Of a stretch of DNA of 64,000 nucleotides, positions 47,426 to 58,358 are shown piece by piece; the stretch's first letter is position 1, and the number at the start of each line of letters is the position of its first letter. The stretch comes from Charina bottae. Taxonomy: Eukaryota > Chordata > Lepidosauria > Squamata > Charinaidae. Where the stretch lies: positions 496,001 through 560,000 of the forward strand of contig JALMGJ010000014.1 in the NCBI GenBank assembly GCA_023362775.1, read 5' to 3'. Both the position numbers and the translations under genes were made by a program. A model generated the notes under the pieces. It made no database searches and was not told the DNA's origin. It was given only the letters and a program-made list of their open reading frames with translations.

Positions 47426-47951
47426 TGATCAGGGAATCTAAGACTGATCCTGTAGCAAAAAGGGTCTCTGATCGGATAGGAGCTACGCCCGGTTACCTTC
47501 TGCCCTTTTCACAGGACAGCATTGCCAAAGTCAGCAACAGTGAAGTGTTCTGCTCTTGCAAGCAGTGAATTGAAACCCATCATCGGGGTTTGGGCCTCAT
47601 AAACCACAGCTAAACCATTGGCAAAGAAAACTAAAGATTCTGTAATAAAAGGAAAGAAGGAAAAAAAATGGGCTGTGTGGTTTATACCTTCCATGGCTCA
47701 AACCACAAGAGTTCTGCTTGTTCTCAGAGCTTTGTTTACACAGAGTCGTTCTCAGACAGAAGCTCCGTGCAGATGTGGGGCTGTGCCGGCCCTTCATGTT
47801 GACATGACCTGAGGTCAGATGAACCAACAGCTCCCCAGCACTAACCCTTCAAAAAACAAGCTGGCTTCAATTTGTAGCCATCCTGTCCCAAGAGTTGACT
47901 TGAGCAGAAATGGGGCCTTCTCAAGGATGGACCGGTGCTCCTTTCCAAAAG

Positions 47952-48456
47952 TTTTGTTGTTCAGTCATTTAGTCGTGTCCGACTCTTCGTGACCCCATGG
48001 ACCATAGCACGCCAGGCCTTCCTGTCCTCCACTGTCTCCCGGAGTTTACTCAAGTTCATGTTCATTACATCGGTGATGCTATCTAACCATCTCATCCTCT
48101 GCCGTCCCCTTCTCCTTTTGCCCTCAGTCTTTCCCAGCATCAGGGTCTTTTCCAGTGAGTCCTCTCTTCACATTAGGTGGCCAAAGTATTTGAGCTTCAG
48201 CTTCAGTATCTGTCCTTCCATTGAGCAGTCAGGGTTGACTTTTCTTTAGGATTGACTGGTTTGACCTCCTTGCAGTCCAAGGGACTCTCAAGAGTCTTCT
48301 CCAGCACCACAGTTGGAAAGCATCAATTCTTCAGCGCTCAGCCTTCCTTATGGTCCAACTCTCACAGCCATACATTACTACTGGGAAAACCATAGCTTTA
48401 ATTATACGGACCTTTGTCGGCAAGGTGATGTCTCTGCTTTTTAATATGCTTTTTAA
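47952..48456 (-). mobile_element. BovB LINE 3' end, 505 bp, with 10-bp target-site duplication
   Basis: The minus strand ends in gtcggacacgactaaatgac and acaacaaaa, as in the copies at 6350-7032. It is flanked by tttccaaaag at 47942-47951 and 48457-48466. The frame has stops and a shift (for example CTAATGTGAAGAG), so it is dead. Confidence 0.88.
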
Positions 48457-48466
48457 TTTCCAAAAG

Positions 48467-49060
48467 TAGCCCACATATATCATTGGGTGAGACTTTAATC
48501 CTTTAAAACATTTTTTGCTTCAAATGTCCAAAACTGCAGAATAGCAGTTTCCAAACTATGTTTGGCGATTCATGATCTTGCAAGAAATTTTGCACCTGAG
48601 GCATGTGAATGTTTCAGTTCAGGAATTAGGATAGAGGAGAAATCAGTGTCCCTAACTTGCTCCTTCTGAACAACTACTCTATGCACTCTGAAACGCAATC
48701 CATAGTTATGTATATTTTGTTGTGCAGTTTTGTGACCCCTCCCCTCCCCAATGCACATAAATAAATAAATGAATAATAGCAAAAATAAGCTTGGGAAAGT
48801 TGCTTGCATGAAGAATAAGGTACACAAAAAGTGCATGCAAATTTCCCGACAGGATTTTTTAAATTGCCAAATGATGCAGAAATAGGACAGAAGAAATGTT
48901 AAGATGTATAGGAGTGAAAGGAACAGAACGCAAAATGAGTTTGTCCAATTTAGGCTTCATATCTGCTAAGCAGTTTTAGATAGAGAGGTAGAGAGGTAGA
49001 TAGAGAGATAGATACAGCTAGAGCTAGAGAGCTAGAGATATAGATAGTGTAGATATAGAT

Positions 49061-49096
<36 letters not shown>

Positions 49097-49097
49097 T

Positions 49098-49169
<72 letters not shown>

Positions 49170-51500
49170 TAATCTCCCACTTTTCCATTAGAACTGAAGG
49201 TGACTATCAAGCTTGGGCCCATCTCAAATGCCACAGAGATGTTCATTGAAGGCCATTTGTTTCTTGTGAAACAGATTTTTTTTTAAAAAAATGCCTTTCC
49301 TCTGGGTTGCTAAGTAGGGTGAGATTCAGAATCACAGCCTGTAGCTTTTAAACATAATTCAATTACGCCCTGGGATGAGCTGAGGAATGACATGCATTAC
49401 CGGGAGATTGGATTAAGGCATTTTCTCAGTCTGTTTGCCAGGAGCAGCAAAATTCAGGGTTGGGCAGGAATTTGATTTCATCTGCTGGCACATGGTCGAT
49501 TATCTCTCAGCTCACCTAGATGAACGCTAATGGTGGTCTCTTCCAGGCTACCAAGTATAGGTTCCAACTAGTGTCGGGAACAGAACTTCTCCTACAGTAT
49601 ATTGCTTTCTCTCATTCATTCTGATGAAAGAAAATGTGTTTTAGAAATCTTCTGGAGAAGTCCATGGAGATAGAGTGTGATGTTCTTGGGATCATCCATC
49701 ATAGGCTCCTCTCTCCAGCAGCCCACCATCTCCCTGGTTTTCCACACTTCCGTTCCATCTCAAGGGAAAACCTTAACAGGGAACTCCTCCTGGAGAATTT
49801 TTCAGAAAGTGTGCTACTAACACCTCCAAGGGGGGTTTTGACCCTGAAAAATTCCTGGATAATTTGTTTACTCCACTGAAGAAATGTGGTTAAATTGTCC
49901 AGCGGATTGAGCTAGGTGTAGAATTTGAACATCATTTGTGTCCCACTCTAGTTGCCCCTTTAAAAGCAAATGTTTGCCATATGACACATGAAAAAGGCAA
50001 GAATGCCCATCCTGCACCCTGCATTTCCCAAGAGGCTGAGCCACTGCTTCCAGTTTCCATCCAGCTTTATTGTTTTAGCACTTTCTTGATAGTTTAATGA
50101 CACTCCATGCAATATTAGAGCCAATTTGTTAATCTGCCAGAACCTGGCGTTAAACATCTCCCCATTTTGTACACTGCGACACCAGATTAATGAGAAGTCA
50201 AAAACCCTTTGCCTGTTTTTTTTTTCCACCAAAGCTATGAAATTGTGTGTATATAATTCATTTACCCGTGTAATGGAAAATTAATGACATATGAAAAGCA
50301 TAAAATAGAATTGACCATAACATCTTTTTTAAGTCTTAAAGACATGCTTGTTCCATCTGGGAAACTAGTTTCTCATTCCAGAGACCCCTTGGCTCCTTCC
50401 AGAGTATGGTGTGAGCCAGGATTTAAATTTCTGTAATGAACTTCTCATGTTCAGGATCACAAGTGTTGTTGAAAGTTGAGATTTTTGGGAGCTGCACTGG
50501 CCAAAGCTTCCTTTCAAGTGACAAAGCCTCTTGTGTGCATTTACCTAAAAGCCAACTCTTGTTTTCCATTAGTGGGCACCGTGGATCAGTGATCTAGCTT
50601 GGGTAATGGAGTTCCCACTGCTCCTGCCAAAGTGGGGAAGACAAACATGGATGGTAACAAGGAAAAGGAAGAGGAGGAATTCTTATGAGCTAGTTGGGAA
50701 GAATCTTTGCCTATATAGGTACCCAAATTAAAGTAATGTAGCAGCATGAAGACCAAAATGAAACCTCATCTGGGGAGGGAACAAATGTTTTCTGGCGAGG
50801 AAGGGGAGAAGGGTGGATCAGGTGACTCCTGGTTTTAGGATGCAAGGATCAATCTGCATGTGAGAGCCTTGCAGCAGAGCACTTTTGCACGTCCACAGGA
50901 TGTCCTGTTCTCAAACTCACTTTGCATTAAGCAGCCCATAGTCCATCTCGCCAGCCAGTTCGAGGCCTGTGGCTTGTACATTTCCATGCTTCCTTCCCGT
51001 TCCTCTCCATCCCCCAGGTGAAAGAAATTAACCCATTCAATGGTTGGTGACTTTCCAAGCTAGAGATGCTTGAAACCCTCCTTCTTCAGATGCAGCCACT
51101 CAACAGTATCATTTTTATTTCTTGAAATCAATTGGAAATTCTTCAGGGAGGCATAATTATATATCTCCTGTGGCCAGCTCTTCTTCCGAACAGCTGGCTT
51201 TGTATTTTCTCGGCCTGCTTTCCCTGTCCCGTAGCTGCCCTTCAATTTTACAAAGCCACGCAAGACGTAAACTTCTCAGCTGAAAATTGTGGCTTGCTTG
51301 TTTTGTGAGCTTGAGAAATCACTGCTTTGCTATCTTCTCTCTGATTGTAGCTACTACCTGAGAATAGAAAGAAAGGAGAAGCATTTTTTTAAAAAAACGC
51401 CCAGCTACTATTTTGGAAAATTGACTCCTAAAACAGTAGACGTTTGTGATTAAATTTTGTTTGTCTTTCTAGCTGTGCACCACTGACACACTGCAGCCAA
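48467..51500. other. Unclassified non-coding sequence with GATA microsatellite
   Basis: Only the (GATA)n tract at 48996-49168 is recognisable. No domain-bearing frame. Confidence 0.45.
48996..49168. repeat. (GATA)n microsatellite
   Basis: An imperfect GATA/GAGA-rich start (48996-49056) is followed by long GATA runs (49057-49168) with one TGATA interruption. The apparent Leu/Ser/Ile/Tyr protein repeat is a translation artefact. Confidence 0.95.
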
Positions 51501-51514
51501 GTTATCCCCACCCT

Positions 51515-51640
51515 GGACCCTTTCAAACTGTTGGCCTACAACTCCCAACCTTCCCAGCCAGCTTAATCAATGGCCATACCAGCTAGGAATTCTGGGGGTT
51601 GTAGTTGTCCACATTTGGGAAGTGCCCATAGAACCCTGGG
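51515..51640. mobile_element. Old DNA-transposon-like palindromic repeat
   Basis: ggcctacaactcccaacctt on one side and aattctgggggttgtagttg on the other form an imperfect inverted repeat of the kind seen in decayed hAT MITEs. No clear TSD. Confidence 0.4.
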
Positions 51641-54600
51641 AAACCCTAGCTTAGTAAGGCTGAAGATTGAGTCCTATGCACCTATGCCTGCTAATCCTGC
51701 TGGTGCAGATGGAGTCTGTTCCAATCAGAATTCCAGGACAGCAAATTCCTAAGCTAGCCAAGCAAACCGCAGGGATGTACCAGTTAAGTGAATCTGATGC
51801 TAGAGACTTCAGTCGAGAGAGGAAATGATCAAATGGTGAAACAGCATCTCACTGATGCAACACAAGCTTGGCATTCCCATATGAAAGAGGTGGAGCTTAC
51901 TTCACAACGATGCCATGCGGCTTTCAACAAGCAGTGGATTCTGCAGGTGTCTCTGTTGCCCTTCATTTATTCAAATTTCCAGCTGAAGTTCCTCTTATTA
52001 TTGCCCCATCCAGGCATGTCTGTACCGTCCTGGGGAGGCGATGGGTCTCCTCTTGAGCAACATTAAATTAATGCCCTCTGGGCCCCTTCTCTTCAATGTG
52101 TTCCATCTTCCTGCCTGTAAATTTTGTAGTTCAGACATGAAGAAAAAGGAAGAGTTTCTTCAGACTTCAGGACAGATATTTATGGGAAGAATGATGTGGG
52201 CAAAGAAATGAAATCAATTTTGATGGAAAAGGAAAAGTACTCAGAGAGAACACCTTTCAAGGGAAGGGGAGGGAACTTGTTGCATGTCTTTTAGATGCTT
52301 TTATTTTATTTATTACTCAAGAGTATAATATTTAATGTCCTATTTAATTTTTTTAAAGGAAATTGTTTTGAAGGGGTCAAAGTGCTGTTCTTCAATATAG
52401 GACAATAAGATTTGCTCAGGCTATCTAATGTGTCACGTCAGGATGATTTGGTTCATTTGTCAATTGAAAATTATGACAGTCTGTGAACCCTTATTGACTG
52501 AGCTTCTGTGATGTCAAAAACTGTCCATACGTTTTCTTCCTAGAGCGGTTCCTAAAATAGCCTTTCAACACTTTCCATCAAATCTGTGGACAGAGAAAAT
52601 TGGGTGGACGACTCCTCCAAATGTCTGCCAAGCAAAGAGAACTTGTTCAAGGGCAAGACTCTTCCCTTAGTTTGAAATATCCCCATGACTAAAAAAGCCT
52701 TCTGAGTGGAGAGCCTTTCTGTGGTCTTCCCCAGTGTGAGGAGGCAAGGAGAGAGAATGGTGATGATGAAAGGACACACATGCACAATGCACCAGCCCAC
52801 ATACACCTTGGCCACATCATCACTAAATAAGAGAGATATGTAACATTTCTAGTTCCGTTAAAATTTGAGGACATTTGGAATGAAGCCCTCAGTGGAAGCA
52901 GTTCCAGGAAGTGCCATGATGCTCCACTTCAAGCACAGTGGGCACAGTGGGCACAGAACTTTGTTTTCCCTGGCAAATGTGGCTTCTGAATACATACAGG
53001 ACATGCAAGGAAGCATTCCTTCCTTCATTCATTAAGCCACTTCCTGCAAGGAGTGGTTATTGGTCGAGGTAAATTTGTCTCACCTCGATACTTCACCGGA
53101 TGGCGCACCTTGCCTCCACCAGGCAGAGGAAAGCATCAAGACAGAGTGTATCATTTCTGCCACACAAAGTCCATCATTGAGGCCGTGCATGTCTGCTTTG
53201 TGTACATCTATCAGATAAATGATAGAGAATTTCACTGACCTTGTCTTCACCTTTGGAAGAAATTTGTCAAGCACATTCTTTTTCGTCTTATTGAATAACC
53301 ACTGGGAGAAGAAAATGCAGAATAATGTCTGTGTTTGACACTAATTCTGGCTGCCATGAATATGGATGCTGCTATGATTTGAAACATAACCATCAATGGC
53401 TTGAAGGAAACATCATGCAGTGAGCTCTGGGAATGAAGATCCGTGGAAGCTATCAAGCTGAAGACAAGAGGCGGCTAACAACCCAAAGCAGAGATGGAAA
53501 AGTCACTAGGGGCCTCTAAAGAAGAGAATGGCTTTTGGAAGGAAAGGCTGCTGAGAAGAAAAGCAACTGAATTTCACGAAGTTTGGCTGCTATTCACAAG
53601 TATGATTTGGGATGGAGGTTCTGTATTGTTCACTGGGTCTTCCATTGATTGCCAGAATAAAAGCAATCAATTATAACATTAATTGTAGAACTGGACCATG
53701 TTCCTTGTCTTGACTCCTAGTTTCTTCAGCTCTCTTGTCTCATTATCTCCTTCGTATTGTTGCCCAACTTTGGTGGAATCGTGTTCTTTTTGTGTAGTGT
53801 TTTACTAGTGTGCAGATGTGTTGATTTGCCCTGGGAAAGTTATTCGTAAAAAAGGTATTATTACAATCATACCAAAATAGTGGTTTTTCCCCCCCCAGTA
53901 TCTAATCAAAGTGCAAAACTCATTAGCTGTGCAGAAGTGGGGAAAGGTGCAAATGGAGTAAATCAGGCTATGGGAAAATGAATGAAGTTTTTTGCTCCGT
54001 ACAAAACTTGTTTTTAAAACTTATACCCAGCAAATTCCAGATGCCTCTGTTTCTTTGGAAAGAGTATCCATTCTTCAGGAACTACATAAATTGTAAAAAA
54101 ATTAGGAAGAATTCTTACATAATGATCGTTGGATTTTTCTCTGAAGGATGGTTATTAATGGTTGGGATATCACCAGATTTTTACAGCTCAGAATCAGCCT
54201 GCCCCAACCTGAAGTTCTCTAGGTACCTTGGGCTGTTGCCATTTCCCCCTGCACTTTCCAAGCATCTCTATTTCTGCCCCTGTTTCTTATATCTGTTGAT
54301 GCAGAAAGAACTGCATTTGTTGTAAGTTACTGAGGTTGCACAGATATTTTTCTTTGCTCACCTATTTAAATCTGACAAACTGTCACAAATAGCAACTTTC
54401 TCAAAATGGGTTTTTAGAGCATGGAAGGCAGTGTGAAATTATTCAAAACAATTTATTAACAGGCCATTTTCTCCAAAGATACCAACAAACTAATGTATAT
54501 ATGCAAATAAATAGAGGAGCAAACATAAATAAGAATGTGTTAAGTATAGTTAGGAATACTGACTGATGCATTTTGAAAAATAATAGTGTTTTGACTGCTC

Positions 54601-55006
54601 TCCTTTCCTCATAAAGAATGTTAGTGCTTCAGATCAAGTACAGAAATTTCCGAACTTTATCACTTCACAAACCTGATACACGTAAAGGTGCCCAAGTTAA
54701 ATCTCCCTCCCTTAAGCCCCTGCCCAAAACAGGAAACGACAGACTTGTAAAGAAGTCCTGTCTCATAAGAAGGACAGCAACATCCATTTCCTAGATAACT
54801 GATCTTATTTGCATATATATTGCAAAGATACTCAATTTGTGTTGTGTTGTGTTTGTCTTACTGGGATGTTTTGTTTTTACTTTGTTTGCCACAATGGGCA
54901 GCCATACAAATTGGATAATTAAATAAATAAACAGACTACAAGGATAAACCCACATTTTAGTCCTTAGGTCATTCAGAGGCCTAGTGAATAGACGTTTCCC
55001 CATAAT
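51641..55006. other. Mostly unclassified non-coding sequence
   Basis: A LINE-tail-like end (gggcagccatacaaattgg and aataaataaac) is at 54890-54935. A 9-bp unit is repeated near 52933-52960. No gene is recognised. Confidence 0.45.
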
Positions 55007-55389
55007 TATTCCAAAACTTTATCAAAAAGTGCCTGACCACTCAACCCAAAACAGCAAAACCAACAGAAGCTATGAAAAGGATTACACTGCCATACATCAG
55101 AAACATCTCAGAAACTACTAATGAAGCAGGAGGCCTAGAAGGTTCACCTTCATATCAAAAGCCTAACCAACTAACAGTCTAATCAACTCTTGCATTTTGT
55201 AACACCGGATATCTTCTTGCCTAAATGTTCTTGCTAACGTCCTGACCCTTGTAACAGTAAGGTGCTGACTTTGGAAGTTCCCTAAAAGATTGCTGATGTT
55301 GTAAGATAATTTCCAAACTTCCCCTTTCTTTCTGTACCATGTATTAACTGCTGATCTTGTGATATCCCAATTGCGTTGATTGCAAAACC

Positions 55390-55396
55390 TATAAAA
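55390..55396 (+). promoter_or_regulatory. LTR TATA box
   Basis: TATAAAA in the LTR, about 270 bp from its left end, in the expected U3 position. Confidence 0.65.
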
Positions 55397-55461
55397 GATG
55401 CGCCCTGGGAGTAGCCCGGGGTTCAGAATTTACTAAACTATTACTCTGAACCATTGCTAGC

Positions 55462-55467
55462 AATAAA
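55462..55467 (+). promoter_or_regulatory. LTR polyadenylation signal
   Basis: AATAAA, 66 bp after the TATA box, followed by a T/G-rich stretch (tgtattctctaccttgctgg) as expected for cleavage at the R/U5 boundary. Confidence 0.65.
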
Positions 55468-56197
55468 CCTGTATTCTCTACCTTGCTGGTCTCGTCTCCT
55501 GTCTCTTGGGAAGGTGAGTTTTCCCGCTACACTAATAGACTGTTACAACCACACGGCATCACTGTAGCACACAAACCAACCAAAACCCTTCAGAACATCG
55601 TAAGTAAACCAAAAGACCCAGTAGCCCAAGAAGAAAAAACAGGAGTTATCTACAACATACAATGTAAGGACTGTAACAGCCACTATGTAGGACAGACTGG
55701 AAGAAGACTAGCAGAACGCATCCATGAACACCAACTAGCAGTCAGAAGACATGATGAAAACTCCTTAATCTCACAACACATGGACAGACTTAACCATACT
55801 TTCAACTGGGAAACTGTGAGCATATTAAACCAAGCCAAATCCAAAAACGCTAGAGAATTCCTGGAAGCTTGGCACTCAGACAAAGCAGCCATCAACAGAC
55901 ACATAGAGGTAAACAACATTTACATACCATTCATAAGAGACAATAGAAAAGCCAGAAGACCAGAACACCTCCTGGCCAGCAATCAACAACAAGATAGGCA
56001 AAGATTAACAGCAAGATTAGCAACAGAGGAGCAATCAAACAACACAATAGACCCTAATCAAGGAACTATTAACTCAGTCAATCAACCAAGCAGCACACAA
56101 CAACCCAATCAAGGTACTACCAAGGAGAGTACAACACCCCCACCAACACAGGCAGGACAAGCCAGGGTATATAAACAGAGAGCAAGTTCCACTCCCT

Positions 56198-56248
56198 TTT
56201 TGCACTGAAGATGTTGCCTAGCCTGGCAATGAAACGTCTGCAAGAAAA
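56198..56248 (+). ncRNA. Hammerhead ribozyme motif of PLE-B, best-formed copy
   Basis: Stem I is TTGCA (56200-56204) with TGCAA (56239-56243), extendable through TTTT/AAAA with one bulge, and abuts the core exactly. CTGAAGA is at 56205-56211. Stem II is GTTGCC/GGCAAT with a TAGCCT loop. GAAA lies at 56231-56234, then CGTC with predicted cleavage after 56238. Stem III is minimal (C-G), typical of PLE hammerheads that work as dimers. The A in place of U in CTGATGA falls at the variable position; one extra T precedes stem II. The ORF stop codon lies inside this core. Confidence 0.65.
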
Positions 56249-56293
56249 CAACAAGGCTCAGAGAGCACCAAGGACTCCACATATTCCATAACT

Positions 56294-56878
56294 CTACAAG
56301 TCCTATCATTCCCATCCAGGATGCCCAAGTTGGGGACACTAATGGCTTTGCATCCTAACACATCTGGAAGGCACCAGGTTTGGTAGCCAATGTCAGTGTA
56401 TTGGATCAGCATAAATGGACACTCCCCACTCCCTGTCCTCCTGTTTCACTTAATTGGTGTTTCCAACAATATTATTAAACTGATCTTTTCTTTACCATGT
56501 TCTACAAATTGAGTTTGTCACACTGCTGGGCATGTAAATTAGAAATGAGAGGCATTTGCAAAGTGAGGCGATGAGCTTCTGATTGTCTTCTCCAAGCTAC
56601 AGAGATAGGTACACAAAGTCAGCCTCACAACAAAGCTATTACTTTCATTACAGAAGGGTTGGTGATTAAGAAGCCAGCAATGGTCATATTGCCAAAAGAA
56701 AAGAAGCTTTGTTGCATAGTGTATTCTCTCTCCATCTATTATCATTTCCTTCTATAAAGTAGCTTCTCCTTCTGGACTCGATGAAAGTTTGTTAGTTTGG
56801 CATTTTTCTTTGTACCAGTGGGATTTAAAATAGCCAGTCAGGGATCATCTACTGGATTATTTCACAATGTTACATAGC
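56294..56878. other. Unclassified non-coding sequence
   Basis: No gene or repeat family is recognised. Confidence 0.4.
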
Positions 56879-56960
56879 TCAGGGGTCCCCAACCTGTGGG
56901 CCGCGGCCTGTTAGGAAGTGGGCCGCGGGGCTCCCGCCTGCAAACCCCAGCTTTAAACCT
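56879..56960 (+). mobile_element. hAT-type DNA transposon end fragment
   Basis: caggggtccccaacctgtgg followed by gccgcggcctgttagg resembles the 5' terminus of hAT/Charlie-like non-autonomous elements. Only one end is seen. Confidence 0.5.
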
Positions 56961-57885
56961 ACTTGCAGGGAAGATGGTTACCTCTTTCAGCCCAAGGTTC
57001 TAGGATCCTTGAGTCCTCCTTAGTATGAAAAGAGATTTATTCATCAGTGAGATTCCAGATTTTCAAGGTTCTGGGTTAATAGAGTGGTGGGAAGAACTCC
57101 ATGCAGGTAGCCTTGCAAGCAAAGACCATAATTTAGTCAATCTAGTCAACATGCTCTTATGAGAGCAGAAAGGGGGGATGGAAGAGCTGACTTCATGCAA
57201 GTAGAAAGGGGGCATAAAACCCCCAAACTGATACTTAATATAAGCCCCATGGTAGCTTCATATCCAGCATGGCAGAGACACAGACACCCACAAAACGTTC
57301 AGTCAAAAGCAAGTCCTGGGGAAATGGGGCCCAAACATGCCTCTTACTTTCATTTTGATTTGGATTCTTTCATTCAGAGCATTGAGCTGTGAGCAAGAAA
57401 CAGACCCTTCCATCCAAATTCAAAGAGAAACAAAATCCAGCGCTTAGTGGATTAGTGAAGAGATGAAGAAATATACGATTCTTCTCCTTTTCTTCCTTTT
57501 TTCTTCACTTTTTTTGCTTGAGTGGATTCCTTCCCAGCAATAAATCTTGGGGGCTGAGTCTCCAATGACAGACGCTGACTGACAAATGCATTTGAAAAAG
57601 AAGGTTGAAGGAAGGAAAAGGCTGTAAAATCTGGAAGAGGTACTCACTCATCTTCATTATCCAAAGGGTCAACTCCAGTCAGGCTATTTTCAAGTACTTT
57701 TGAGATTATCCCAGGGTGGGGAAAGAAGACTTTCTCTGTTTCCCATGGTTTACAGATGGGCATGGAAAGGGAAAAGGTACAGTACATCTCATGTAAACTG
57801 ATGGCAAGACACTGCTGCTTTCAGAATTTCTTTTCAAGATAGTCTAAAACCTGCACAACATGCCATCTGTCCTTAGGAACGTTAG

Positions 57886-57986
57886 GGTTTTTTGGTTTTT
57901 TGGTTTTTTGGTTTTTTGGTTTTTTGGTTTTTTGGTTTTTTGGTTTTTTGGTTTTTTGGTTTTTTGGTTTTTTGGTTTTTTGGTTT
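57886..57986. repeat. (GGTTTTTT)n, about 12 copies of an 8-bp unit
   Basis: A nearly perfect 8-bp tandem array of about 100 bp, ending 32 bp before a Sauria SINE. Its translation gives a spurious Phe/Trp-rich hydrophobic protein. Confidence 0.95.
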
Positions 57987-58018
57987 ATTTTGTTTTTTAG
58001 TAGAACATCTCAGGTCTT

Positions 58019-58358
58019 GGGGCGTGGTGGCTCAGCGGGTAAGACGCCAGGCTTGTTGATCGGAAGATCGCAAGTTCGGAGGTTCGAATCCCTAGCCCTG
58101 CGTGCGGAGTGAGCTCCCGCACTCGCCCCAGCTCTTGCCAACCTAGCAATTCGAAAGCATGCAAATGCAGGTAGATGAATAGGCACCACTTTTGTGGGTA
58201 GGTAACAGCGTTCCGTGCACGTCATGCCGGCCACATGACCGCGGAAGCGTCTTCGGACAACGCTGGCTCTTCGGCTAACAAACGGAGATGAGCACCGGCC
58301 CCTAGAGTCGGACACGACTGCACAAACGTGCGGGGGGAACCTTTACCTTTACCTTTTA
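58019..58358 (+). mobile_element. Sauria-type tRNA SINE, full length
   Basis: The tRNA-like head is ggggcgtggtggctcagcgg, with an A box at 58028-58040 and a B box GGTTCGAATCC at 58081-58091. The body includes caacctagcaattcgaaagc and catgccggccacatgaccg. The BovB-like end is agagtcggacacgactgcac, with an (ACCTTT)n tail. Confidence 0.92.

Larger units (their letters stand above)
55122..55531 (+). mobile_element. Solo LTR of an endogenous retrovirus-like element, 410 bp
   Basis: It begins TGAAGCAGGA and ends CCCGCTACA, imperfect inverted termini of TG...CA type. It is flanked by exact 4-bp CTAA repeats (55118-55121 and 55532-55535). It holds a TATA box (55390-55396) and a polyadenylation signal (55462-55467) about 70 bp apart, a layout like gammaretroviral LTRs. 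No internal viral genes are present, so recombination between two LTRs probably removed them. Family assignment is tentative. Confidence 0.85.
55021..56208 (+). pseudogene. PLE-B ORF: GIY-YIG endonuclease C-terminal part, split by LTR insertion
   Basis: The first piece (55021-55121) reads ITLPYIRNISETT, the conserved segment between RT and nuclease in Penelope-like proteins. The frame resumes at 55532 after the LTR and one CTAA repeat, with NRLLQPHGI, then the nuclease: GVIYNIQC near 55642, CKDC (C-x2-C), YVGQTGRRLAERIHEHQLAV, then HSDKAAINRH and a Gln/Thr-rich tail to the TGA at 56206-56208. The RT domain is absent because of 5' truncation. Its sequence is clearly unlike ORF A at 1-1044, so a second PLE family is present. 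The two pieces lie in the same phase, which shows that the frame was intact when the LTR arrived. Confidence 0.88.
55019..56281 (+). mobile_element. PLE family B, 5'-truncated, interrupted by a solo LTR
   Basis: The element is flanked by tattccaaaact (55007-55018) and tattccataact (56282-56293), 11 of 12 identical, a plausible TSD. It contains the ORF remainder (55021-55121, resumed at 55532-56208), a hammerhead motif and a short terminal repeat ending aggactccaca. The LTR at 55122-55531 was inserted after the PLE. Confidence 0.85.

Noticed and set aside
47935..48249. Plus-strand 104-codon frame, similar to minus-strand frames at 6265-7177
   Set aside because: Antisense of the BovB C-terminus, recurring wherever BovB copies occur. 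It is a shadow of the LINE.
48950..49246. Leu/Ser/Ile/Tyr repeat protein on the minus strand
   Set aside because: Translation of the (GATA)n microsatellite.
55483..55531. Start of the 241-codon frame at 55483
   Set aside because: This part is inside the LTR. The PLE coding sequence resumes only after the CTAA repeat at 55532.
58019..58095. tRNA gene (A box, B box and cloverleaf-like start)
   Set aside because: It is the tRNA-derived head of a Sauria SINE: the same head recurs at 60397 and 37990-38324 followed by the SINE body and a BovB-like tail.
57900..58112. Hydrophobic Phe/Trp-rich frame that looks like a membrane protein
   Set aside because: It is the translation of the (GGTTTTTT)n array running into a SINE.
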